Translations under genes and position numbers: made by a program
Notes under the pieces: generated by a model
Database searches by the model: none
What the model was told of the DNA's origin: nothing
The model's input: only the letters and a program-made list of their open reading frames with translations
Shown: piece by piece, positions 33,358 to 43,890 of the stretch
Layout of the letters: each line of letters opens with the position of its first letter
Numbering within the stretch: position 1 is the stretch's first letter
Source of the DNA: Sorghum bicolor
Taxonomy: Eukaryota > Streptophyta > Magnoliopsida > Poales > Poaceae
Assembly (NCBI RefSeq): GCF_000003195.3
Contig: NC_012870.2
Coordinates: forward strand, 46,056,614-46,120,613
Length of the DNA stretch: 64,000 nucleotides
Reading direction: 5' to 3'

Positions 33358-33753
33358 GTGCACAATCAACGGATATTTTTTCAGAAGACACTCTACGACA
33401 CCGGATCTGACGTCAACATAATGGCCGCAGTCACTTATCAGCTCCTGCATGGAACCATGCCGCTACAACCGACATACATTCAGCTCCAGATGGCAGATCA
33501 GACATTCCGTAAGGTTATTGTCATGGGAGAAGACGAGTACAATCCACCCATCATCCTTGGAAGACCGTTCTTCAGCACCGTTAAAGCAATCATCTACATT
33601 GGAACCGGAGAAGTCCACATGAACTTCCCCTCTGAGAAGGTACGCCGCTATTTTACTGACCCTAACTATATAGTTGAAGACTCTAAGCAGGTCAGGACAA
33701 GAAGAAGACGACGCAACCGAAACCAGAGAAGGCAAATCATCAAGGACGGATGA
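33358..33753 (+). pseudogene. Retropepsin-like domain 2 of element 3
   Basis: The frame shows LYDTGSDVNIMAAVTYQLL, a canonical DTGS active site, then YIQLQMADQTFRKV. The middle is shortened by about 70 bp compared with 44800-45110. PPIILGRPFFSTVKAIIYIG, a basic stretch (RTRRRRRNRNQRRQIIKDG) and a stop follow. Confidence 0.75.
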
Positions 33754-33899
33754 GCAGACTACGAAGGAGAAGTAGTAAGGTCTGGAGACATACAGCTTGA
33801 TCAGAACTGTCCTGAGGAGACCGTAGCACCGAGTCAGGTGTGGAGAGAGAAGATAGTTATACATGAAGAGGAGGCGCCGCCGGAACCACTGACTACGCC

Positions 33900-36092
33900 A
33901 TCCAGCGAATCCCAGGACGACTGAGAAGACAGAGAGTCCCGTTCGGAGGACTTAAAAACACTGAATGCCTTGCCAAGAGGTAAATTTGGTAGTTATCTTT
34001 TCCTTTCAATTATTTTAAAATAGTTTGCTTAGTTAATCAGGTTTATATCATCTTGAAAAGAAAATAAAAATATTAAAAATAGTAAGCCCCATGTGAGTAT
34101 GCTCATGGCATAAAACCCATAAGTACATTCACTGTGGTGGCATAAAATAAAATAAATATATTCCTGTCCTATAAAAATAAAAATATAAAAATAAATTTAT
34201 GATCCTACTAAAGAGAGTAACATTTATTGAGGAGACTCAACATGATAAAGGCTAAATATTTATGCTAACACTTAACTAGTTCTACAAAGCTTTGTTGTCT
34301 ATTTGAGCTCCACAGAATTCAAGGATCAAAGAAGTCTAGCAGACGGAGGATATCCTAATCGCTGTCAGAGTGCTGCCGACATTCAAATACACCTCCAGCA
34401 CCTGCTAGCTGCATCAGAAGAAATTGCGTCAAAATCCAGCTTGGGTGAGAGCACCCCCATTTATCCAGCTAAGTGTTCTACTCACGTTTATATTTTACTC
34501 AAATAATAAAAAGATACATAATCATAAAAACCCAAATAAAGATTTTGTGCTTGCTTAGTTTGCTAAATAAATAAATAAATAAAGTTTGCTATGAACCCTC
34601 ATGATAAGCTCTCACATGGAAATGATGAATAGTTGCTCTGCTATGACTAGTTCTCAAAATTGAAATCTCTCTCAAGTTTAGGCATGATTGGTATTAATTA
34701 AGATTTGCTTTAAACCTGAACTTGTGGGGAGAGTACTTGATCTAAAGTCTAAGTCGTTAACGGATACGATATGGGAAGGTTGAGCTGCTGTTTATCTGTT
34801 CCTAGAGATGCTAGAATTCTGGAGAATTTTATCTTTGAAAATCTTTAACATGTTGCATGATGAGTTCCTGTATGATGAGAGTTTAAATTCCTACCACAGC
34901 CATATATACATGCTTGCTAGACTTTGAGCCACACATTTAGTTTTTACTGCTTATGAGCATTGAGTGTGGTCAAGCTGTGTAGACCCTTAGGAGCTTGTCA
35001 TGTGGTTAAAATCAAGATTCACTTGCACGTTCACTCATACATGCTGCTTCTACTCCGGAAGTACGCATCCACATATATCCATCCATTTCCATCTCTAGAA
35101 CCACCCAAAAATATTCTACTCCTAATCAGGGAGAGAATAGCCAAAAACATTTATGTTTTCCCTTGTGAAATAAATGCTCAAGTTATCTTGTTACTACCAC
35201 TTGCTATATTATCTCATGAGATGAGTGCTCTAAAAAAAAGAAAAAGAAAAGAAAAGAAAAAAGTATACGAGGAAATAAAAAGGGGCAAGTGCCCGGAACC
35301 TCGAAAGAAAAGAAAAAGTGAGACGAGAGGTAAAAATGGACAAGTGTCCGACAGTAGAATTAGGGGTACAAGATACCCACCTGAGAGGAAAAGAAAATAT
35401 AGAGCATCTCATTCTCCTCAAAAAGTTTCAAAAGTGCAAGAAAGGTATGTATCCCCTCAAAAGAGCACAAGTAGAATTAGACTTTCACCATTATTATCAT
35501 TATCATCAACATACACCATTCATTCGCCACACATGCACATCCTGATTTGACTTTGACTTGTTCTTCTGGATCCATGGTTTGACTATGCAATAAATGTCTT
35601 GTAAGTATGTATTAGCTGTCTCCCACCTATGAGCTCCAGATATCAAAAGCCTTATTAGAGTAGGGTGAGAGAGAAGGCAATGTCACTATGCCTCATACCA
35701 AAAATACCACATACTTTGAGAGAAGGCATATACCATTACTGCCTTGGTAAGGATCCAGAAATACCACAAAAGAGAGACTAGAGAGAGTCATACAAGGAAT
35801 CTCTGAGTTTTATTTGAAAATCTGCAAAAACTCCAGAGCTATAGTTAATCAAGAACATGAGACATGGCGCTTGACTAGACCGTTCTATCTTTTAACTACT
35901 CAAGACAGAAGTGACGGTTGCAAGCCCCATGGTGAAAGGTAAAATGAGTAAGTTTAAATCTTAACAGTTTACCCTAACTCAGAGATGAGATCTTGTTTGA
36001 ACGCATGTGTACGTTTAAGGCATGAAACCACTGCAGAAACTCTTGAGTCCATCTTTGCTCAGGGACGAGAAAAGTTTAAGCTTGGGGGAGCT
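33900..36092. other. 3' untranslated region of element 3
   Basis: It is long and mostly AT-rich. Blocks are conserved with element 4 (45400-47819) and element 6 (54603-56760, inverted), including a block with GTGTGGTCAAGCTGTGTAGA near 34965. An inner purine motif CCAGCTTGGGTGAGAGCA lies at 34436-34453. Frames such as 34960-35550 are not convincing proteins. Confidence 0.6.
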
Positions 36093-37443
36093 TGTTGACG
36101 GTCCTTAATGCTCACATTTAACCATCAACTAATCATGGAAAAGGATCTAATAGAACCAACACCTAGACTTAGGGTTTTATCTGACAGAATTCCACGAGTT
36201 TTGGTGTTTGTCTATTTCTGCAGGGGGTTATCAGGAAATAAGGAAGAAAGGCCCACACGTCAGGTTTACATAGAGATATTAACGTGCCACGCAATTTTCT
36301 ACCATCTAGAAGACTCCAGAAGCCACGGGAACGAACGGGAGGCCGATCGGGCCCGGGGGCAGGGCGCCCGCCCAAGTCCCTTGGGTGCCCGCCCAGCTAC
36401 AGTAACCAATCAGCTTCAACTTCGCGGATCGTGCTCCACCGACTCTAAGGATCGAGGAAAATCACACGATTAAGGTCAGTTTGATCGGATGGTGGAGAAT
36501 AACGTGGAAATTCCTTGGGAGCTACTCTTCCTAGATTTCTTGGGGGCTACTCTTCCTAGATTTCATGGGGGCTACTCTTCCTGGACTATATAAGCAGACC
36601 CCCACCAGCCCTGGAGGCATACCTCTTCTACAGAATCAAAGTTAGGGTTTCAATTCTTCATCCAAGTAGAGAGGATCCCTCTAGTTCTTCTAGTTCTACC
36701 TCTAGTTCATCTAGATCTAGTTCTAGTTCATCTAGTTCTAGTTCTAGTTCCTCTAGTTCTAGTTCTAGTTAGTTCTAGTTGTAATCTAGAAAATAGGGAG
36801 AGAGAAGAGGAGAGCGGAGGAGGAGCCGGATCTGCCGGATCTTCCTCAACATTATACTTTTGCAGCATCTGGTTCGTTCTTCATCGTTCTCCAGGTTCTT
36901 CAATTCATAATTCCTGAGTTCTTTAATTACTTTTATTTACATTCAAGTTATTTATTGGATTCCCGCTTGCATCAAGTGCTCTAGTCTTTATAACGCTAGA
37001 GTAGTAATTAATAGATTAGACGTGGTGTTTAGTCTTGCAATTACCTGGAATTGCACCCAATCCTGCGGATTGTTGTGGTAGCCTTATGGTAGTGACAGCC
37101 CTAACGGTCGACGTATTCCACCTCGTTCGGATCGGTGTTTGTAGGACCGTAGTCAGACCTTCCTAGCCCCCTTCTCATCTCTTTCTGTGGTTAGTGCTCT
37201 GATGTCCCGATATAGATAATCTTGAAGTAATTCTTGATTCTGAGATCAACTAGAGAACTCTCAGGAAACTTCCTCTCTTCCCACCAAAAATAATTATATA
37301 GTTATCCTTGGGCGATCTTGGATCTTAATTAGTACACTCACGTTCTCTGTGGAAAATCGATACTCTAGAATACTCCCAGGTGAAGGCTACATCGGTATCC
37401 GTGCGCTTGCGGATTTTTCTGTTTGCATTTAAAATACCCAACA
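36093..37443 (+). repeat. 3' LTR of element 3
   Basis: Partner of 29577-30928, with a TATATAAG box at 36587-36594. It ends at ACCCAACA before the right TSD copy. Confidence 0.92.
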
Positions 37444-38234
37444 CTCGTCCAGTGGTGAGGAGGAGCACTGGCAGAGATGAGCAAATGGCTAGCGGGAACC
37501 CTTCCTCTCCCTCTTATCCTTCGTGCCCAAAATCGCGCCGCGTGGGAATCCTTTGCCGACTCACGCGCAGGGTCAATTTTTTCACGGAATCGTGTACTCG
37601 TCCGCCTCGCACCCCTCTGTGTCACCTCCGCGCCGCCTCCACGCCGCCTAGAGCCGCCTCCGCGCCGCCCAGCGCCCAGTTCGGCGACTAACCCCCTAGG
37701 CCAGGCGAAGGGGCTTGCCTACCGACTAGTCACGCCTAGGCGAGCGCCTAGCTGAACCTTGTTCGAAACCCCACAATCGTAGCACCACGTCTCCTCTGGT
37801 TATCAACCCATGGTTGACCTCAACAAGAAGTCTAAGTCCTTTGCCTGCGAATCGAAGAACACAAGCGAGAACAAGGAAGAATGCAACCAATTTGCAGATG
37901 AAAGATTAATCTCACGAGTTGGGATCACAAAATAATCTAAGCAAAACCCAAAACCTAACGACAGTGGTGGCAGCTATATATAAAGGTCTAAGGGTCGTTG
38001 CCACCCCTGGACGTGCCCCTCTAACGGGCTCAACAACGATACATGGCCCAACGGAACAAAAACGGTGACGCGGCACCGAAATAGATTCTGGACACTGACT
38101 TATTTCGACGTTTCCTGACGACTCAGAAGGAATTTGGACCTCAAACCAATGCCATTAGTTTTCTTATGAAATTATCTTTCCAACCATGGGTAGAACGCCA
38201 AAAACGGAGTCCGGATGCGTCCTGGGCATCCGTT

Positions 38235-38525
38235 TTACTCCTCGCTGGTCCTGGACTCCGAAACAGGCTTGAAGTCGACTCGGTTTGGGCCTCCTCCTTT
38301 CTCCACGCCTCCAAGCCATCCCTTATGCATCCCTTGGTCCTCTCCATGATTCCTAAGCACAATATAATCATTAGATATTAATTTATTCTCAAAATCATAC
38401 AAAGACTTACTTAGGAATGAGCTCACCTGTAAATTTAATTATCGTGCGTGAGCTTTTGTGATTGGACCTTGAATGTCGAGCAGAGGATCATCTTGTGCAT
38501 CCAAAGGAGTGATGTCCTCATCATC
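38235..38525 (-). pseudogene. C-terminal tail of chromovirus polyprotein, inside LTR
   Basis: The minus strand reads EDITPLDAQDDPLLDIQGPI and TKAHAR, a stop (TAA), then LNLQVSSFLS. It continues the frame that ends before the hAT-like insertion (EGGDD at 39379 side). The segment is LTR sequence as well as coding, as in elements whose gag-pol runs into the 3' LTR. Confidence 0.6.
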
Positions 38526-39370
38526 TAGACCCGGCCCTGGGGCAGAGCGGAAGGGGCAGCCGTCCCACGTCCATCTCGCCAATGGGCAATGAATACTACT
38601 ACTCAGCCCAAACATACATATATGATACGCTAGAATAGATAGAAATCGGTGATCACGCAATGCAACATGGGTCTATTCCTTTCAATCGACTTCTACGCGA
38701 CTGTTGGACTTTTCCTTCTACACGAGGCAGCGAGTCGCCGCCCGCTGCCGGCTAGGTACGTCCGCGCAACAGCGTGCACTCTGCTCACCTGAATTCTGCA
38801 TAGGGTGAGCCGCGATCATCCGCACACCACACTCCAATTCCATCTCCATCAGGCAGGAGCCAGTGGCACCACGACAGCAATCAGGTACGTTCGTATTTTT
38901 TTCTCTATCCTATAATCCCTAATCATGTAATGCACAATGCTACCCTATTTTTATGATATTTCAGTTAATAGTTTTTTTTTCTAAATATTAACATGACCAA
39001 TTGACCATGTTATAAAAAAATATACTTCTGGTAATGACAATAGAAAGAAGAAAAGGTGAATAGATAATTTGGTAGAATCTCATCAAAGTGCTCTTCATAA
39101 ATTTCTTAACAGTAATATATCCAGATGCATTGGCGATAGTTGCTGTGGAGAAACCAGCTAATGCTAATCCAGAAGATCAGGAGCATATGAAATACAATTT
39201 TTGAGGTAAGTTAATATGTGTACAAAATATTTAATATGAAATTGTTTTTGCATTCAATTAACTATTTGGTATATGTATATATACTAGCAATGAGTATTTA
39301 TAGTGTTTATATAAAAAAAGTCCAAAATTTAGCTTTGTTCTAGGTCCAAGAATATTTAGGACCGGCCCTG
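38526..39370. mobile_element. Small hAT-like non-autonomous element
   Basis: The 845 bp sequence is bounded by an identical 8-bp duplication TCATCATC (38518-38525 and 39371-39378). Ends TAGACCCGGCC and the complement of CAGGGCCGGTCC are weakly inverted. No coding capacity. It separates the chromovirus pol frame from its tail. Confidence 0.7.
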
Positions 39371-39439
39371 TCATCATCCCCCCCTCTTAAATTGGAGTCG
39401 TCCTCAACTCAAGGTCATCTTCTTCTCCCAAATATGGCT

Positions 39440-41827
39440 TTAATCTGAAATGTTGAAAGAAGGACTAACCCCAAACTCGGGTGGCAACTCAAGTTTATAT
39501 GCATTATCATTTATTTTATCAATAACCTTATAAGGACCAGCAGCTCTTGGTATTAATTTTGACCTATCCTTTCTTAAATGTAACAAAACTAAATCACCTG
39601 GTTCAAGTTTAATTTCCTTTCTACCTTCACTACCAGCAATTCTATACTTTTCATTCATCTTTTCAATATTTGTTTTAGTTGTTTCATGCAACTTATGAAT
39701 AAATTCAGCACGTGCACTAGCATCGCTCTGTGTTCTTTCAGTGGTAGGTGAAGGCAAAAGATCAATTGGAGCACGCGGGTTAAAACCATACACTACCTGA
39801 AAAGGACTTACCTTGGTAGTAGAATGTGTTGCCCGATTGTAAGCAAATTCCACATGAGGCAAACATTCTTCCCACATCTTCAAATTCTTCTTCAAAACAA
39901 CTCTCAACATGGTGCCCAAAGTGCGGTTCACTACCTCTGTTTGTCCATCAGTTTGTGGATGACAAGTTGTTGAAAATAACAGTTTTGTACCCAACTTGTT
40001 CCATAGAGTATGCCAAAGTGACTCAAAAATTTAGCATCGCGATCTGAAACAATAGTAGAAGGCATACCATGCAAGTGAACAATCTCTTGGAAAAAGAGGT
40101 CAGCAAAATGAATGGCATCATCACTTTTATGACATGGTATAAAATCTACCATCTTAGAGAATCGATCCACAACAACAAAAATGCTATCCCGCCCCCTCTT
40201 AGTCTTAGGCAATCCCAAAACAAAATCCATCGAAATATCCACCCAAGGAATAGAAGGAACAGGAAGAGGCATACACAAACCATGTGGATTCAGGCGAGAC
40301 TTAGCTTTTTGACATGTGGTGCAGCGTGCCATGAACCGCTCAATGTCTCTCCTCATCTGTGGCCAAAAGAAGTGTGTGGCCAAAATATCTAACGTCTTCT
40401 TAGCACCAAAATGGCCCATCAGTCCTCCTCCATGCGCTTCCTGCAACAACAACAGACGAACGGAACCAACTTGAATGCATAGAGGGTTAGCTCTAAACAC
40501 AAAACCATCATTTATCACAAACTTGTTCCATGTACGACCCTCTTTACAATTCAGCAACACATCCTTAAAATCAGGATCAAACACATATTGGTCTTTTATT
40601 GATTCAAGTCCAAAAATTCTATAGTCAAGTTGGGACAGCATAATATATCATCTAGACAAAGCATCACCAATTATATTATCCTTCCCTTTCTCGTGTTTGA
40701 TAACATAATAAAAAGATTCAATAAACTCAATCCACTTAGCATGTCTACGTTTTAGATTATTTTGATAACGAAGATACTTAAGCGATTCATGATCAGAATG
40801 TATAACAAATTCCTCAAGCCATAAATAATGACGCCACGTCTCTAAAGAACGTACAAGTGCATACAATTCCTTATCATATGTAGAGTAATTAAGAACAGGG
40901 CCATGCTATTTTTCGCTTAAGTATGCAACGGGCTTACCATCTTGCATCAACACACCTCCAATGCCAACTCCACTAGCATCACATTCTAGCTCAAAAGTCT
41001 TATCAAAGTTTGGAAGTTGCAGTAATGGTGCGTGTGTAAGCTTGTCCTTCAAAGTATCAAAGGAACTCTCTTGTGTCTTACCCCAATGGAACACCACACC
41101 TTTCTTTGTTAACTCATGCAAGGGGGCAGCAATGGCGCTGAAATCATTGACAAAGCGGCGATAGAAACCTACAAGACCAAGAAAACTTCTCACCTGTGTG
41201 ATGGTTTGGGGAACCGACCAGCTCTTTATGGCTTCAATTTTTGACATGTCCACCTCAATTCCCTATGGAGTAACAACATAGCCAAGAAAAGAGACTCGAT
41301 TCGTGCAAAAGATGCACTTTTCAAGGTTACCAAATAAACGTGCATCGCGCAAAGCATTAAAAACAACACATGAGTGATTCATATGTTCATCCAAAGACTT
41401 GCTATATATCAGTATATCATCAAAATAAACCACCACAAATCGCCCAGTAAAAGCTCTTAAAACTTCATTCATCAATCTCATGAAAATACTAGGTGCATTA
41501 GTTAAACCAAAAGGCTTGACTAACCACTCATATAAACCGAATTTAGTTTTGAAAGCTGTTTTCTATTCACCTGCAAGTTTCATTCTAATTTGGTGGTAGC
41601 CACTACGCAGGTCAACCTTAATGAAAACTACAGAACCACACAACTCATCAGGCATGTCATCAAGCCTAGGAATAGGATGACGATATCGAATAGTAATATT
41701 ATTAATGGCTCTACAATCAACACACATACGCCATGAACCATCTTTCTTAGGAACCAAAATCACAGGAATAGCACAAGGACTAAGGCTTTCTCATACATAC
41801 CCGCGGTCCAAAAGGTCTTGGACTTAT
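39440..41827 (-). pseudogene. Chromovirus pol: RT, RNase H, integrase
   Basis: Minus-strand reading order is as follows. RT starts with [20 protein letters not shown] and [10 protein letters not shown] (41570-41763), with the catalytic box [13 protein letters not shown] near 41410-41440. RNase H is at about 40650-41050 ([20 protein letters not shown]). The integrase zinc-binding part is [20 protein letters not shown] and CTTCQKAK; the core is [30 protein letters not shown] and [13 protein letters not shown]; the tail is AGPYKVIDKINDNAYKLELP. Stops at about 41792, 41263, 40908 and 40640 and a frameshift near 39990 mark a dead copy. Confidence 0.9.
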
Positions 41828-41828
41828 C

Positions 41829-42587
41829 TGTTGGGCATTCTTAACGTCACTACCAAAAGTAGACTTAGTTTTCTAATTCTGATAACAGCGCCAAAAATGC
41901 CAAACCTATCCCTCATACCACTTAAGCCAAGTTGTCATCCCCAGCATGACATGAGAGACGCGATATTGAAATATGCAATTTCTCTTCAAAATAAATAATA
42001 AATAAGATATGCAAGCGCACAGATTAATACCGATGTAGCATTTTAACCGGAAAGTATTCCAGGTATCGTTATTTATATTTTTACCACTAGGAAGGGATTG
42101 CTAAACATCAATGTTGATTATAGAATGGAATATAGAATTGATTATCTATCATTGCATATATAATTGAGAGCATTTATCTGTCTCTTTCATACAGGGATAA
42201 GTGTCACATAAAAGATATATAAAGTATGAGAGAGTTAGATAAATGTTCTCAATTATACATGCAATGATAGATACTCAATTCTCTATTCTATTCTATAATC
42301 AACATTGATGGTTACTAATCCCATCCCAGTGGTAAAAATATAAATAACGATACCTGGAATACTTCCCGGTTAAAATGCTACATCGGTATTAATCTGTGCG
42401 CTTGCAGATCCCATTCATTATTTATTTAGATGAGCAATTGCATATTTCAATACCGCGTCTCTCATGTCATGCTGGGGATGACAACTTGGCTTAAGTGGTA
42501 TGAGGGATAGGTTTGGCATTTTTGGCACCGTTATCAGAATTAGAAAACTAAGTCTACTTTTGGTAGTGATGTTAAGAATACCCAACA
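41829..42587. repeat. Palindromic LTR-derived fold-back at the 5' end of element 4
   Basis: The left arm is 41829-42192 and the right arm 42224-42587, about 364 bp each and highly similar in inverted orientation around a spacer of about 31 bp. The right arm ends in ATACCCAACA directly before the primer site at 42596 and contains the words GCTACATCGGTATTAATCTGTGCGCTTGC, so it derives from the LTR 3' part. The left arm is its mirror copy. Inside each arm is a decayed copy of the primer region (CATTTTTGGCACCGTTATCAG). Confidence 0.85.
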
Positions 42588-42746
42588 AGCATTTTTGGCG
42601 CCGTTGCCGGGGAAGGCTGATTACTAATCAGAAATGGATATAGAATTTTGAGTCATCATTCGCATCACTAATCTGATTGAGCTTATCAATTCTCTCATAC
42701 AGTTTTACCTCGATATTTTTCTATTTTATCTTATGCAGGGGAATGT

Positions 42747-43121
42747 ATGAATAGAAGACATCTTATAGGAAATTTTGTTGACAACCCCGAAGCATTATTT
42801 AGAAAAATAAGAGCCAAGCTCAAGAAGAGATCATCAACACTTCAGCAAGAAGCTTCATCCAATCAAGAAGATCACCAGAACTTGTATTCAGAATTCGAAG
42901 CCATGGCGAACAAATCAATCCGCGAGTTCTCAGCTCCCACTACGGACAACATCCGCACTGGACCTGCTGCGGAGATCGATGGCAACTTTGAGCTCAAGCC
43001 TGGACTTATCAACATGGTGCAATCCAACCAGTTCTGTGGGAAGGCACACGAAGATGCTAGTGCTCATCTCCAACACTTTTCTGGAGATTTGCAGTACATT
43101 CACCATATCAGGAGTCCCTAG
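42747..43121 (+). pseudogene. Gag, N-terminal frame
   Basis: The frame of 124 codons starts MNRRHLIGNFVDNPEALFRK. It contains FELKPGLINMVQSNQFCGK, the conserved start of the gag capsid-type domain of Tat/Athila elements. It then stops, and the sequence continues in another frame from about 43070, so one frameshift is needed. Confidence 0.8.
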
Positions 43122-43806
43122 AGATGCTATACTACTTCGCCTCTTCCCATTCTCACTGTTAGGAAGAGCGAAGCAGTGGTTCTACGCTACAAAGGAGAAG
43201 AATACTACATGGACACTCTGCTCTATGAACTTTCTGGCTAAGTTCTTTCCCATGGGCAAGACCAATGCTCTCCGTGGGAAGATTACAAGTTTTCAGCAAC
43301 AACATGATGAATCCGTTCCAGAAACATGGGAGCGCTTCCAAGACTACATCCTAGAATGTCCCCATCGTGGAATGGAGAGTTCGCTACTGATGCAGACGTT
43401 TTACCATGGGCTCGGCAACAGTGCCCGAGAGACCATGGATGCTGCAGCTGGAGGAGCATTCGTATCACTCACCATACCACAAGCCACAACTCTTGTGGAG
43501 AAGATGGCGTCCAACCAAAGCTGGAATGAAGAGAGGACCCAGACACGCAAGAAAGGTGGAGGTATGCATCAGCTCAAGGAGGTAGACATGCTGTCTGCAA
43601 AGCTAGACCTACTCATGAAGAAGCTCGATGATAGAGCTGGAGATAAGAAAGAAGTTATGCACTTCTACGACTCTCACATGACTTGTGAGGAGTGTGGAGA
43701 CACTGGACACTCAGGCAATCACTGCCCTGAGATGCTTGAGGATGTGAACTACATCAACAACTACAACAACAACTACTACAACCATCCTCAACAAAATCAA
43801 GGTTAG
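43070..43806 (+). pseudogene. Gag, capsid core and zinc knuckle
   Basis: The frame reads VPRDAILLRLFPFSLLGRAK, QWFYATKEKNTTW, NFLAKFFPMGKTNALRGKI and ETWERFQDYILECPHRGM, the classical retrotrans_gag pattern. It ends in a zinc knuckle CEECGDTGHSGNHC (CX2CX4HX4C) that binds RNA, and an Asn/Tyr-rich tail. A TAG at 43804-43806 separates it from the protease frame. Confidence 0.88.
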
Positions 43807-43890
43807 AATCAACAGAGGCCTAACTACTCAGGTAATTATCAAGGTAACAATTCTAACAATAATAATAATTTTCCACCTCTGAGAGAGTTA

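Larger units (their letters stand above)
29577..37443 (+). mobile_element. Tat/Athila-like LTR element 3, complete ends, gag-protease only
   Basis: The TSD is CTCGT on both sides (29572-29576 and 37444-37448). The 5' LTR is 29577-30928 and the 3' LTR is 36093-37443, 1352 and 1351 bp. The primer site is TGGCGCCGTTGCCGGGGA at 30936-30953 (tRNA-Asp type), and the polypurine tract GCTTGGGGGAGCT ends at 36092. By eye the LTRs differ at roughly 18 places, so the insertion is recent. The interior has only a truncated gag and two protease-like domains; no RT, RNase H or integrase. It must rely on an autonomous relative. Confidence 0.92.
27515..37761 (-). mobile_element. hAT transposon with 8-bp TSD, carrying an LTR element
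   Basis: The ends are inverted: CAAAGTTCAGCTAGGCGCT at 27515 and the complement of CAAGGTTCAGCTAGGCGCT at 37761. Flanks are TTCAAAAC (27507-27514) and TTCGAAAC (37762-37769), an 8-bp duplication with one change. The sequence is about 2.4 kb once the LTR element (29577-37443) is removed. It codes on the minus strand for a BED finger and a transposase C-terminus, but the catalytic middle is deleted, so it is non-autonomous. It lies in the chromovirus LTR. Confidence 0.85.
27409..41828 (-). mobile_element. CRM-like Ty3/gypsy chromovirus, 3' part, heavily interrupted
   Basis: The minus-strand element has its 3' LTR starting (element sense) at the plus-strand TCATCA around 38520-38525 and ending at TGATGA 27409. 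It is split by the hAT element at 27515-37761. Pol (39379-41828) lies to the right, with a purine-rich tract AAGAGGGGGGGA (39378-39389) between pol and LTR. The protein frame appears to run into the LTR. RT upstream of 41829 was lost to the next insertion. CRM lineage is suggested by the coding run-in to the LTR and by the tail motif, not proven. Confidence 0.65.

Noticed and set aside
34303..34506. Small protein gene conserved with the complement of 56198-56401
   Set aside because: The similarity reflects recent common origin of the two elements; the corresponding part of element 4 (45733-45900) lacks the open frame.
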